Both the position numbers and the translations under genes were made by a program. A stretch of DNA of 64,000 bases from UBA6522 sp965262365 (GTDB lineage Bacteria > Pseudomonadota > Gammaproteobacteria > Steroidobacterales > Rariloculaceae), in NCBI GenBank assembly GCA_965262365.1, contig OZ253541.1, positions 4,154,001-4,218,000 on the forward strand. The letters run 5' to 3'. The notes under the pieces are model-generated. The model was not told where the DNA came from. It made no database searches and worked only from the letters and a program-made list of their open reading frames with translations. Every line of letters starts with the position of its first letter. Position 1 is the stretch's first letter. Below are positions 17,467-27,353 of this stretch, piece after piece.

Positions 17467-19040
17467 GAGCCTGCGCCGTAGAAACTCGGATGCGATAATA
17501 CAGGCATTGGATTGTTGAGGATTCGGGGATGCCGACGAGATTTCGCCCTTACCATCCGGATCAGGGGTTGCTGCTGCCGCCGGATATTCGGGATTGGTTG
17601 CCGGGAGGTCATTTGGCGCACCATGTGAGTGACTTGGTGGACGGGTTGGATTTGACGGTGTTTTACGCGCCCTACGAGGGCGACGGCCGTCGCAAGTCGC
17701 CGTACGAGCCTCGGATGATGCTGAAGGTGTTGATTTACGGGTACGCGACGGGGGTGGTTTCGTCCCGGGGTCTGGCGCGCAAGTTGGAGGAAGATGTGGC
17801 GTTCCGGGTTTTGGCGGCGGGGAACTTTCCGAGTCACCGGACGATCTGCGAGTTTCGGCGGCGTCATCTTGGGGATTTCAAGCGGTTGTTCGTGGAAGTG
17901 GTGCGGTTGGCGGCGGAGACCGGCGTGGCGAACTTCGGCAAGTTGTCGATCGACGGGACGAAGGTGCGGGCGAACGCCTCCAAGCGCAAGGCGATGAGTT
18001 ACGGGCGGATGCTGGAGGAGGAGCGGCGTCTGGAGTCGGAGATCGAGGCGTTGTTGGATCGGGCGGGTGCGGTGGACGCGCAGGAGGACGCGCGGTTCGG
18101 GGAGGATTTTCGAGGGGATGAGCTGCCGGAGGAGCTGCGCCGGCGGGAGGACCGTTTGGCGGCGATCCGGGCGGCGAAGGAACGTTTGGAAGCTCGGCAG
18201 CGCGAGGCCGACGAGGCTCGCGGCCGCAAGCCGGGCATGAAGCGCAACCCGAGGGGTGGACAACCCTACAAGCGCGAATACGGGGAGCCGGAGGAGAAGG
18301 CGCAGGACAATTTCACGGACCCGCAAAGCCGGATCATGAAGACCTCCCAGGACGGTTTCCAGCAGTGCTACAACGCGCAGTTGGCGGTGGAGGGGGAGAA
18401 CCAGTTGATCGTCGCGGTGGAGGTGTCCTCGAACGCCAGCGACCAGGGCCGGATGCCGCCGCTGGTGCAGGAGGTGGAATCGACCCACGGGACCCGTCCG
18501 GAGACGGTGCTGGCCGATGCCGGGTACTGCAACGAGGCGGATCTCGACAAGTTGGAGGCGCTCGGGGTGGACGGTTACGTGGCCCTGGGCCGGGAGGGCC
18601 GGCGCGAGGTGTCGGTGGACGCGGAGAAGCATCCGGCCAAGGCGCGCATGGCGGAGAAACTGTCGACGCCCGAGGGACGGGCACGATACGCGCAACGCAA
18701 ATGGCTGTCGGAGGCGCCGATCGGATGGATCAAGGAGGCGCTGGGTTTCCGGCGGTTCAGCGTGCGCGGCCTGCGCAAGGTCCAGGGCGAGTGGGACCTG
18801 GTGTGCCTGGCGTTGAACGTCAAGCGGATGCAAGCGCTTCAGGCGACCGCGTGACGGGGATGGCGGTCCGATGACGGCGGTCCGGTACCGCCATGGAGCC
18901 GGCCGGGGACCGATTCACGCCCCCCTGGCGTGCCCGATGGCGATTTCCCGTTCCAATATCCGGCACGCCCGTCGTCAAGACGAAATTCCCACGGCCCCGG
19001 ATCATTCGGCCGGTCGAAAATCGTCCTACAGCGCACGCTC
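17467..19040 (+). mobile_element. IS1182-like insertion sequence
   Basis: The ends read inward GAGCCTGCGCCGTAG (left, from 17467) and GAGCGTGCGCTGTAG (right, complement ending at 19040), a 15-bp imperfect inverted repeat with two mismatches. CTAG flanks both ends (17463-17466 and 19041-19044), consistent with the 4-bp palindromic target duplications known for this family. It contains one transposase gene and about 186 bp of 3' non-coding sequence. Confidence 0.85.
17529..18854 (+). CDS. IS1182-family transposase
   Basis: A transposase of 441 residues with the typical IS1182 layout: N-terminal FRPYHPDQGLLLPPDIRDWL, a conserved SPYEPRMMLKVLIYGY segment, DDE acids in LSIDGTKVRANAS and VLADAGYCN, and the C-terminal GWIKEALGFRRFSVRGL. 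A coiled, charged insert (about residues 160-250) separates the first two acids, as usual in the family. The start has GAGGA upstream. Intact. Confidence 0.93.
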   Translation: MPTRFRPYHPDQGLLLPPDIRDWLPGGHLAHHVSDLVDGLDLTVFYAPYEGDGRRKSPYEPRMMLKVLIYGYATGVVSSRGLARKLEEDVAFRVLAAGNFPSHRTICEFRRRHLGDFKRLFVEVVRLAAETGVANFGKLSIDGTKVRANASKRKAMSYGRMLEEERRLESEIEALLDRAGAVDAQEDARFGEDFRGDELPEELRRREDRLAAIRAAKERLEARQREADEARGRKPGMKRNPRGGQPYKREYGEPEEKAQDNFTDPQSRIMKTSQDGFQQCYNAQLAVEGENQLIVAVEVSSNASDQGRMPPLVQEVESTHGTRPETVLADAGYCNEADLDKLEALGVDGYVALGREGRREVSVDAEKHPAKARMAEKLSTPEGRARYAQRKWLSEAPIGWIKEALGFRRFSVRGLRKVQGEWDLVCLALNVKRMQALQATA

Positions 19041-19044
19041 CTAG

Positions 19045-19488
19045 AGCTGGCTTGGATTCGATCGCAGGGACGGCACAGTATGGGCTTAAGTCGGATTCAC
19101 GGCGATACCCAACCTCGTTCGTGATGAATCGCGAGACGGTTACGATTCGATTCGTGCACACACGAAGAGGGGAAACAGAATTCTCCCTATGGAATTCAGC
19201 CAGGAGCGGGGCTCGATGTTCATCAAATTCGAGTGGGACGCCATGGCCATTGCACTTATGGAAGCAGGGCAATCGGCGGTGTTGGAATTGCCGTGTTACG
19301 ACCAGGATTCAGTGGTCTTTCGTTAAGGCCGCTTCCATTGCGATGTGTGCCGCCAGCCTAGCGACACAGTTTCTTACGCTGATTAGCTCGGATAACTCAG
19401 TGTATGCGCCGTCTTGTGTCGCTGAGCGTGGAGACATAAGAACCGATGGGACGATGCCGAGCCGCGGCACCGGACGAGGGCTGGCTCA
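19045..19488. other. Degenerate region after IS1182-like element
   Basis: About 440 bp without a confident gene. Short open stretches exist (for example a 45-codon frame from 19191 starting MEFSQERGSMFIKFEWD), possibly the remains of whatever gene was disrupted. The promoter of the GmrSD-type gene should lie near its end. Confidence 0.3.
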
Positions 19489-21594
19489 ATGAAAGCTACC
19501 GAAGCAAAGTTTCTGGACTTCCTCAAGAAGTCACCACAATTCGTCATACCGATGTACCAGCGCACGTACTCATGGACCGAACGTGAATGCCGCCAGCTTT
19601 GGGATGACATCGTCCGCACCGGCAGCAACGATGCCATCTCAGCCCATTTTGTCGGTTCTATCGTCTATATCGAAAAGGGCCTGTACCAAGTATCCAGTCA
19701 GTCTCCTCTACTCGTGATCGACGGTCAGCAGAGATTGACCACGGTCACATTGATTCTCGAAGCACTAACGCGCGAACTTGGGGACAGCGAGCCCGTTGAC
19801 GGCTTCTCGGCCAAGAAATTGCGCAGTTACTACCTGCTGAATCCGTTGGAGAAGGGAGAACGCGGATTCAAGCTGCTGCTCACACAGACCGACAAGGCGA
19901 GCCTGCTGGCCGTGGTCCAAGAGAAGGCACAACCCACCAAGCAATCCCTGCGCGGCACTGAGAACTTCGACTTCTTCAAGGAGCAGGTGAAGAACCTTGG
20001 TGCCGACCTTCCCGGTCTGTGCAACGGCCTCGCGAAGCTGGTGGTCGTCGACATCGCGCTCAGTCGAGACCAGGACAATCCTCAGCTCATCTTTGAGAGC
20101 ATGAACTCGACCGGACGCGCGCTGAGCCAGGCCGATCTGATCCGTAATTTCATCCTGATGGGGCTGGAGCCCGCTCACCAGACTCGGCTGTACGAGGATC
20201 ACTGGCGGCCGATGGAAGTGGGTTTTGGCCAGGAAGGGTACGGCTCACATTTCGACAGCTTCATGCGGCACTACTTGACGCTTAAGACGGGAGAGATTCC
20301 GAACGTTCGAGCGGTATACGAAGCGTTCAAGTCTCATGCGCGAACGCCGGACATAGACGCTGCCGGCGTGGATGCGCTAGTCGCAGACATTCACGCCTTC
20401 GCGGGCTATTACTGCGCGATGGCATTGAGCAAAGAAGCCGATAAGAAACTCGCCGAGGCCTTTCGTGACCTGAGAGAGCTGAAGGTGGACGTCGCCTATC
20501 CGTTCTTGCTTGAGCTCTACGACGATTTTGCCAACGGAAGACTCGAGAGCACTGACTTTGAGGCTGCAGTTCGGTTGGTCGAGGCGTACGTATTCCGCCG
20601 TGCGGTGTGTGCAATTCCTACAAACTCGCTGAACAAGACTTTCGCCACTTTCGGGCGTGCGCTGCGGAAAGACCGGTACCTTGAGAGTGTCCAGGCTCAC
20701 CTTCTGACGCTCCCGTCCTATCGTCGGTTACCGGGCGACGAGGAGTTCAAGCGAGAGTTTGTCGCGCGTGATCTCTACACCTTTCCTCGTCGAAACTAGT
20801 GGCTGCGTTGACTCGAAAACCATGGTCGCAAGGAGCGTGTTCCAGTCGACGAATACACCATCGAGCACATTCTTCCGCAAAACGAGAATCTGTCTGCGAA
20901 GTGGCGGGACGAACTCGGGCCTGAGTGGCATCGCGTTCAGGAGAGCTGGTTGCACACGCTCGGCAATCTTACGCTCACTGGCTACAACGCCGAATACAGT
21001 GACCGACCCTTTGCGGAAAAGCGTGACATGAAAGGGGGGTTCCGGGAGAGCCCACTAAAGCTCAACCAGGGTCTGAGCGGCCTCGATAAGTGGGAAGAAA
21101 CGGCTATCAAGAATCGCGCTGAACGCCTTGCCGCGGTGGCCGCGGGCGTATGGGCGGTGCCTTCATTGCGAGCCGAAGTGCTCGAGTTGTACCGTCCGCG
21201 CGGCGACAAAGCAATGGGCTACACGATCGATGACCATCCGCAGCTCGCGCTCGGTTCGCCCATGCGCGACCTGTTCGAGCTCTTTCGAAAGGACGTTCTG
21301 GCGCTTGACCCGTGCGTCTCGGAAGAGTTTCTTAAGCTCTATGTCGCCTACAAGGCGGAAACCAACTTCGTAGACATAGTGCCCCAGAAAAGCCGCCTCC
21401 GCCTGTCGCTCAATATGCAGTTTCACGAGCTTCATGATCCGAATGGTCTGGCCAAGGACGTCACCAACCTTGGTCGGTGGGGAAACGGTGATGTAGAGGT
21501 GGGCTTTAGCAAGCCGGAGGAGTTGCCATATGTGATGGGTCTGGTTCGGCAGGCGTTCGAAAAGCAAATGGGAAACGCAGAGGCGGAAGCGTGA
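19489..21594 (+). pseudogene. GmrSD-type restriction protein (DUF262 plus DUF1524) with two in-frame stops
   Basis: One continuous frame of 702 codons is broken only by TAG at 20797-20799 and TGA at 20809-20811. The first part (436 residues) is a DUF262 ParB/Srx-like domain: VIPMYQRTYSW, VIDGQQRLTTVTL and FESMNSTGRALS. The second part carries the DUF1524 HNH nuclease signature EYTIEHILPQNENL and LGNLTLTGYN. Together they match GmrSD-like type IV enzymes, which cut DNA with modified cytosines. Both stops are one base from sense codons (readings RRN-Y-WLR-R-LEN fit). They may be two nonsense mutations, or the DUF262 half may be made alone. The frame runs into the hsdM fragment. Confidence 0.9.
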
Positions 21595-21682
21595 GAGGGG
21601 CCAGAAGATTAAACAGGAGAAGATCACCCTCGCCCAGCTCGAGTCCTTCCTGCTTGAGGCCGCCGACATACTGCGCGGCAAG

Positions 21683-22987
21683 ATGGACGCCTCGGAGTTC
21701 AAGGAGTTCATCTTCGGCATGCTGTTCCTGAAGCGGCTCTCCGACGAGTTCGACCGTAAACGCGAGCAACTCCGAGAGAAGACCTTCGCGCACCTCAAAG
21801 ACCAGCCGGATCTCGTCGCCGAGCTGCTCGAGGACAAGACATCCTACGGAGAGACCTTCTTTGTCCCCGTCAGAACCCGTTGGCACGCGTCATGGCGAGA
21901 TCAGAACGGCGATCTCGTGCCGGCCTTGAAGGACCTCAAGCACGACATCGGAAACATGCTCAACAAGGCCATTGCGGCCATTGAAGACGAGAACGATGCG
22001 CTCGCCGGGGTGCTGAAGAACAACATCGACTTCAACGCGGTGAAGGGCAAGACCAAGATCCCGGACCAGAAGTGGAAAGATCTGCTCGACCACTTCAGCC
22101 AGCCCGGGTGCGTCCTCGTCAACGACAACTTCGAGTTCCCCGACCTGCTCGGGGCCACCTACGAATACCTCATCAAGTACTTCGCCGACAGCGCCGGCAA
22201 GAAAGGCGGCGAGTTCTATACCCCCGGCGAGGTCGTCCGCCTGCTCGTCCAGCTCACCCAGCCGGAGGCAGGTAGCACGATTTACGACCCCTCAGTCGGT
22301 TCCGGAGGCTTCCTCATTCAGGCCCACCAGTACGTGGAAGAGCAAGGCCAGAACGCCGACGACCTCGCCCTCTACGGCCAGGACTCCAACGGCGCAGTCT
22401 GGTCGATCTGCATCATGAACATGATCCTCCACAACATCACCCGATCCATGATCGAGAACGGAGACCCGCTCATCCTCGACAACGGACAGATCCGCAAATT
22501 CGACCGTGTGCTCGCCAACCCACCATTCTCGCACAACTACAGCCGCGCGAGCATGAAGTTCACGAGTCGCTTCCGTGAGTGGTGCCCGGAGACCGGCAAG
22601 AAGGCGGACCTCATGTTCGTTCAGCACATGCTCGCCAGTCTCAAGCCCAACGGCCGGATGGCGACGATCATGCCGCACGGGGTCCTGTTCCGTGGTGGAA
22701 AGGAACAGCTCATCCGCGTGTTTTTTGTCAAGGACGACTGCATCGAGGCTATCGTCGGCCTGCCGCCCGGCCTCTTCTACGGCACGGGCATCCCCGCCTG
22801 CGTGCTCGTCTGCAACAAGAAGAACCCTGACGAATTCAAAGATATCCATTGCATCCCAAAATTGTCCGGCGGAGTTTCGGAAACGTGGCCGGGCTTGATC
22901 CTCGCGACTATGGACTCGCCTCCGACCAGTCACGAAGTCGGTTGCAACGAACAATCAATCCGGCTAGCCTGCGTATCACCCCAGTAG
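21683..22987 (+). pseudogene. hsdM: Type I restriction methylase HsdM, both ends damaged
   Basis: The core is a clear type I N6-adenine methylase: HsdM N-domain (FIFGMLFLKRLSDEFD), GGEFYTPGEVVRLLV, the AdoMet motif DPSVGSGGFL near residue 203 and NPPF near 280. The usual N-terminal start is visible upstream in the same frame (IKQEKITLAQLESFLLEAAD, from about 21608), but no ATG, GTG or TTG precedes it; an ATT is there. ATG at 21683 would drop about 25 residues. After VCNKKNPDEFKD (about 22845) the sequence leaves the family, so the C-terminal helices are missing. No hsdS or hsdR follows. Probably inactive. Confidence 0.88.
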
Positions 22988-23045
22988 GTTCGCACGGCGG
23001 TAACGGCGGTCGTAGCGGAAACTCGATTAGACTTGTGAGTTCGCG

Positions 23046-23370
23046 ATGGAACTTGTCGACAATAGGTGCATTCCCTGCCTAGGCGGCATTCAGCCATTTG
23101 GGATCGATTGCGCTCCGAAATTGCTGGCCGAATTGGACACGGGCTTTGCGAATGACTCCTACCGCTATCTGGAGCGCCAGTACGGCTTCGGCAACTTTGT
23201 CGAGGCTATGGACTTCGCCAACCGGGCGAGCAGATTGCCGAGGCGGAGAATCAATACTTCGATTTGCACACCACCTAGGCTCACAGTGCCGAGGAAATCT
23301 GGACTTACAATTTTCAAGGTCCCACTGAGAGCGATTTATTCTTTGCCGCAACGGTCGATCACGGATACAG
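23046..23370 (+). pseudogene. Pterin-4a-carbinolamine dehydratase, frameshifted
   Basis: The first frame from ATG 23046 encodes CIPCLGGIQPF and YLERQYGFGNFVEAMDFAN, a PhhB-type dehydratase start. Near 23230 the family sequence moves to another frame (QIAEAENQYFDLHTT), hits an in-frame TAG, and continues as AEEIWTYNFQGPTESDLFF, matching the family C-terminus. The catalytic HHPD-type motif has decayed to NQYFD. A dead gene with a frameshift and a stop. A functional copy would regenerate tetrahydropterin cofactor. Confidence 0.85.
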
Positions 23371-23446
23371 GGGTGGCGGTGGACGGCCGAAGTGTCGGGC
23401 CAAATCAATAGCCGCGGCGATTGGCAGAGATTGACGGAGTTATGTC

Positions 23447-24628
23447 GTGGGATTGGAACGTGTTTGCGTTCGCAACTACCGGGCGCTTGCCGATGTGGAC
23501 ATCGCGGTCGGCCCGATCAATGTTCTTTTTGGCCCCAACGGAGCTGGAAAGTCGACTCTTCTAGACACGGTCTATTTCTTTCGTGACTGCGCCATACGCG
23601 GGGTAGAGGTCGCATCGTCTGAGCGGGATCATGGAATCGGACTCCTTTGGGACGGGGCGGGGAACGATGCGCGCATGCTGGTGGAACTAACCGGTGGAGG
23701 GGTCACCTACGGACTTTCGTTCTCGCTGGCCGCAGGTCGGATTGATCCCTATCCGGGGGAGCGCCTTGTTTCTTCGAGCCGCAGCCTTACGCTGATCGAA
23801 CGTGTTCCCGGGTCCACAAGCGCATCGTTGTTCAACACGGACATAGAACAGGCTCCCGCCATTGACTTGCGCGAACCTGACAAGATCAGCCTTGGTCTTT
23901 TCCTAGACTTTAACAAAGGGGACTATGAAGCGGGACGGCTTGATCGCTTGCTGCATTTTGTTCGTTTCTATCATTCCCGGTCGTTCCATCTTGGGGCGCT
24001 CAAGCGGAGGGGTTCGGAAAGTAGCCATCAAACGAGGCTATGGGATAGTGGAAGTAACGCTTGGTCGGTGCTCCGAAACGTGCAGGACAAGCGCAACGTG
24101 GATGCGCGGTACAGCACCATTATGGAATACATGGCCGAAGCCTTTCCGGAGTTCGACGGTATCGTTCTAGAGCAGACGGGACCATCGTCCGTCTATGCGA
24201 GCTTTCAGGAGAAAGGGCGGAGTGAAGCGATATTCGCGTCCGGTATGTCGGATGGGGCGATTCAGATGCTTCTTCTACTTCTGGCATTGTTCTCGGAAGG
24301 GGACCGGGAGGCAGTATTGTTGTTCGACGAGCCCGAGGTCTCATTGCATCCATGGGCGATTTCAGTTCTGGCGAGGGCGATTAAGCGTGCGTCGTCCCGA
24401 TGGGAGAAGCAAGTTTTCATCGCTACCCATTCGCCTGTCCTGATCAGCCAGTTCGAGCCCGAGGACATTCTGGTGGCGCAGGTGGAGCAAGGCAGCGCCC
24501 GGTTTGATCGGCTGTCCCAGATCGAGGAGATCAAGGATCTGCTTGAGGAATATGCGCCCGGATCCCTCTACATGTCGGAGGCCATTGGTCCACAAGGGCC
24601 CACGACGTTAGCAGCGAAAAATTCGTGA
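23447..24628 (+). CDS. AAA15/OLD-like ATPase of a two-gene ATPase-TOPRIM system
   Basis: A protein of 393 residues with ABC/SMC-type ATPase architecture: RNYRALADVDIAVGPINVLFGPNGAGKST (Walker A at 29-37), signature-like MSDGAIQML, Walker B LLFDEPEVSLHP near 294 and the switch histidine in ATHSP. This layout is shared by OLD, AriA and other defence ATPases. GTG at 23447 is chosen because GGAG lies 8 bp upstream. The last codons overlap the DUF4276 gene by GTGA, so the pair is translationally coupled. Such ATPases commonly sense phage proteins and release or activate a nuclease or toxin partner; that role here is inferred from the pairing. Confidence 0.88.
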   Translation: MGLERVCVRNYRALADVDIAVGPINVLFGPNGAGKSTLLDTVYFFRDCAIRGVEVASSERDHGIGLLWDGAGNDARMLVELTGGGVTYGLSFSLAAGRIDPYPGERLVSSSRSLTLIERVPGSTSASLFNTDIEQAPAIDLREPDKISLGLFLDFNKGDYEAGRLDRLLHFVRFYHSRSFHLGALKRRGSESSHQTRLWDSGSNAWSVLRNVQDKRNVDARYSTIMEYMAEAFPEFDGIVLEQTGPSSVYASFQEKGRSEAIFASGMSDGAIQMLLLLLALFSEGDREAVLLFDEPEVSLHPWAISVLARAIKRASSRWEKQVFIATHSPVLISQFEPEDILVAQVEQGSARFDRLSQIEEIKDLLEEYAPGSLYMSEAIGPQGPTTLAAKNS

Positions 24629-25380
24629 TACCGCCGTGTGACGCGGACGCCGCTGAGTGGCGGCACTTTCGGTTCGGACTGATCGTGACAGGGCAGACCG
24701 AACAGCATTGCCTTCCGGATCTGTTTCGCATTGTGGCGTCCCAGGGCAACTGTTCGTTTAAGGTGATTCGCCGAATTGGCCAACGGTCGCCCATCCGATC
24801 CGAAAAGCGTAAGCAACGGATGGTTGGCACGGGTAAAACGATACCGGACAAGGACGCGGAGCAGATTGGTTTTCCTGCCCGGCGGTTTTTGTCGTCAGAA
24901 GGGGACTTTGTGATGCTCGTGGATGATCTTGAGGCGAGCCGCTCCGACGACGTAGATGCGGTGTACGGTCGTTACCGAATGGCATTGGACACCATTCTGC
25001 GAGAACACATGTCAGCCAAGGCGGCGGTCCACTTTCTAGTGAACATGCTCGAAGCCTACTACTTTGCGGACGCTAACGCGGTCAACCAAGTGCTGAAAAC
25101 TGACTTGGAGGATTTCGATGGAGATGTGGAAACGATCAAGCACCCGAAGAACAAGCTGAGGTCGATTTGTGCTGGTTTCGACGAGAAAGAGCATGGACCG
25201 TTGATCGTCAAGGTATTGGATGTCAGTCATGTCTTGGCGCACGAGGAGAGATGCGCGTCGCTAAGGACGATGTTTGCGTGGGCCAGCGTGGCCGTCCAAA
25301 AGACCTCTTGGTTGCCAGAAGGCTGCTTGTATGACACAACGAAGGAACAGATCGATGTTGTTCGTGAGTCGTTGGGATAG
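24625..25380 (+). CDS. DUF4276 (TOPRIM-like) partner of the ATPase
   Basis: A protein of 251 residues starting at the GTG that overlaps the ATPase stop by 4 bp. DUF4276 features: GLIVTGQTEQHCLPDL with the metal-binding glutamate at 26, FVMLVDDLE with aspartates at 100 and 101, and NMLEAYYFADANAV. TOPRIM folds use these acids for metal-dependent nucleic acid cleavage. The family is often beside AAA ATPases. It resembles PARIS (AriA plus AriB) in architecture, but AriB belongs to another family (DUF4435), so this is a related rather than identical system. No third gene follows. Confidence 0.85.
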   Translation: MIPPCDADAAEWRHFRFGLIVTGQTEQHCLPDLFRIVASQGNCSFKVIRRIGQRSPIRSEKRKQRMVGTGKTIPDKDAEQIGFPARRFLSSEGDFVMLVDDLEASRSDDVDAVYGRYRMALDTILREHMSAKAAVHFLVNMLEAYYFADANAVNQVLKTDLEDFDGDVETIKHPKNKLRSICAGFDEKEHGPLIVKVLDVSHVLAHEERCASLRTMFAWASVAVQKTSWLPEGCLYDTTKEQIDVVRESLG

Positions 25381-26678
25381 CCGCTCAAGAATCCAACAAG
25401 CGCTCCGGCCGGCGGGTGGTCTGAGCCGGGGTTTCCCAAGATGCTCATTGACGGCTGAAGCGCGCTGTCCGAACGCCTGGATCCGGAAAATCCCCTAAAA
25501 CGCGGAAACGGTACGAAAAATTTTGCGTACATCGGTGCGTAATACGCGGTAGTCGCGGGAGAACTGCACCAACTCGTTGAAATCAATGAACTAATTTCGA
25601 AGTCGTTCTTGAGTGTATATGAAAACCGTATACGCCGTAACTGTCAGAGCATTCAGCTTTTCCCAAGGCCCCGACGGGGGCGTTTCCCGGGTTTGGTGTG
25701 GCGTACGCGTAGCTACGCGTATTCAGGCGTAGCCGAGGGCAGGTCGTGACGTCTTGGGCACCGAGGTGCGGTGGGTGTATCAGTCTTAACGTCCGCCAGG
25801 ACGTTGGCTTGGATGGCGTTCTCGACGATCAGCTGCTGACAGGCTCACGGGGGTATTCTGCAGAGCATAGCCCGAGTGGCGCATGAGCGGGATCAGGTCG
25901 ACGGGGGTCTTGGGATTGTGCAGTTCCGCGACCGCATGAATGACGATCCCGGCACGGGCTTGGCGGCATCACGAGAGACTGCATTCGACGTGTCTGCAAA
26001 GGCGCGAACGGGCAAGCGAAACGCCGGATCGCCGGAGCGTGTCAGCGGTCAATTCGCACGAGGGAAAAAAGCGACGGGCCGAACGGCACGCCGCAGGGGA
26101 ATCAATGAGGCCCGGTCGAGAGCCAGCTTCGCGATGACACCGCAGGCCGTCGGCAAGAGCGGTGCATCGGATAGCGGGGCAACATCGCGGGCGGCGCATT
26201 CAAAGGGCAACGGCTACTTCTCGGTCGGCAGCGTTGGCGCTCTGGCGAACGGGCGCATCGGTTGGGCAAGAGTATCGCTGGAGGAATTGACGGCGGCAGT
26301 GTCACGGAGCGGCGAAGCGTCGGTTGCGTTGGCGCGGCTTTCTCTGACAGGCGGGAGGCTGTTGGCGTCAATCGTCGCGCGGCGGGGCGCGTTCCGTGAC
26401 AGTGGGTTGTGCAATCACTTAGGACGATGGACTTGCGCGTACAATGTACTGGAGCAAAGCGTTACCGACGAAATGGAAGCGCCGTCGACTACGCCGTGAC
26501 GTGGACGATTGTGGTCAAACAACAAAGTCATCGGGCATTGGAAGCGGCCCGCGCCTTCGATCGGATCGATCAGGCGGGTTGACCGATTGTTCCAGGCTAT
26601 GCGGCAGCCGGTTGGCGTCAATTGTCTCGCGGCTTCGAGGAATTCTACAAACGCGCGGTCGGCTGCAATTGGGCGGAT
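25381..26678. other. Long stretch without a convincing gene
   Basis: About 1.3 kb. Open frames exist (for example 25876-26499 plus), but their products are compositionally GC-driven and resemble nothing. Landmarks are a hairpin-like gtatatgaaaaccgtatac at about 25615, an 18-bp palindrome at 25704-25721, and cagcttttcccaag followed by ggcgtagcc and gtcgtgac, blocks that recur at 39770-39990. Two segments near 26360 and 26615 share gttggcgtcaat. It looks like the decayed end of one or more mobile elements. Confidence 0.45.
25704..25721. repeat. Perfect 18-bp palindrome
   Basis: TACGCGTAGCTACGCGTA is identical to its own complement. It lies in the non-coding stretch after the DUF4276 gene, inside sequence partly shared with 39770-39990. 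It could bind a dimeric regulator or recombinase, or be an element end. Confidence 0.7.
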
Positions 26679-27194
26679 TCAAAGCCGGTTTTTTCCATGA
26701 CAAACGTCCCAATGGCGATCATCTTTTTTCGCACTGACGCGGCCAAACCAATGGATGATCCTATCGGAAATGTTCTCCGGCCAGACGGCGTCGGACCCCG
26801 ATTGACCAATCACGACGAAATGCAATCGACAATTTGAACGAATGGGCAATGGCTTGTCCCTTTGGCCGGTGAAAGGATCGATCCTGACGTGATGCTCGTC
26901 TCGGTATTCCAGTAGCTTCCGGACGTTTTCTTCATAAACCGGATAATTTTTGGGTTTAGGAACGAATTTCAGTTCAAGGATGTCCGAGACTTGATTGTCG
27001 CTCACAATCGTCATGTCCGGGATCCGGTTTTCCCAGTGCGGTCCCACCACGACCCCTTTTGCCCGAAATTCCCGGCGTAATTCCATGTACAAGGCGGCCT
27101 GCAGACCCGATTCGGAAACCATGAATCCCGATTCGTATGTCTTCCTGACGCGAGCCCAAACTCGCCGGTAGCGGTAGTGAGTGACATGTTCCAT
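26679..27194 (-). CDS. Small PD-(D/E)XK nuclease-like protein
   Basis: A protein of 171 residues with the order expected for a restriction-like nuclease core: an early glutamate in ALYMELRREF, then RIPDMTIVSD (PD), then DILELKFVPKP (E-x-K). No DNA-binding domain or partner methylase is visible beside it. The start at 27194 has GGAGGGA about 9 bp upstream, a strong signal. Codon use is AT-richer than neighbours. It could be a solitary defence nuclease, the nuclease half of a broken system, or a Holliday-junction-like enzyme. Function inferred from the motif only. Confidence 0.65.
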   Translation of the reverse strand: MEHVTHYRYRRVWARVRKTYESGFMVSESGLQAALYMELRREFRAKGVVVGPHWENRIPDMTIVSDNQVSDILELKFVPKPKNYPVYEENVRKLLEYRDEHHVRIDPFTGQRDKPLPIRSNCRLHFVVIGQSGSDAVWPENISDRIIHWFGRVSAKKDDRHWDVCHGKNRL

Positions 27195-27353
27195 TGGACG
27201 GTCCCTCCGTCATGCACTTACAGTCGATTCAGCAGTGTCGCATGGATGTAAATTTTCTCGGAATCCAGGTCAGTCGGAAACTTTGGCGTCTTGTAAGATC
27301 GACGCTTGACGCGGAAATCACAAGGAGTGATGCCAGTCTGCAACGCCTCTCTT

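Noticed and set aside
17463..18833. Minus-strand open frame of 456 codons
   Set aside because: Shadow of the IS1182-like transposase, composition-driven.
23447..25380. Calling the ATPase/TOPRIM pair PARIS
   Set aside because: The second protein fits DUF4276, not the DUF4435 family of AriB; only the architecture is shared.
25876..26499. Plus-strand open frame of 207 codons
   Set aside because: Low-complexity product without motifs in a region of repeat scraps; no ribosome-binding site.
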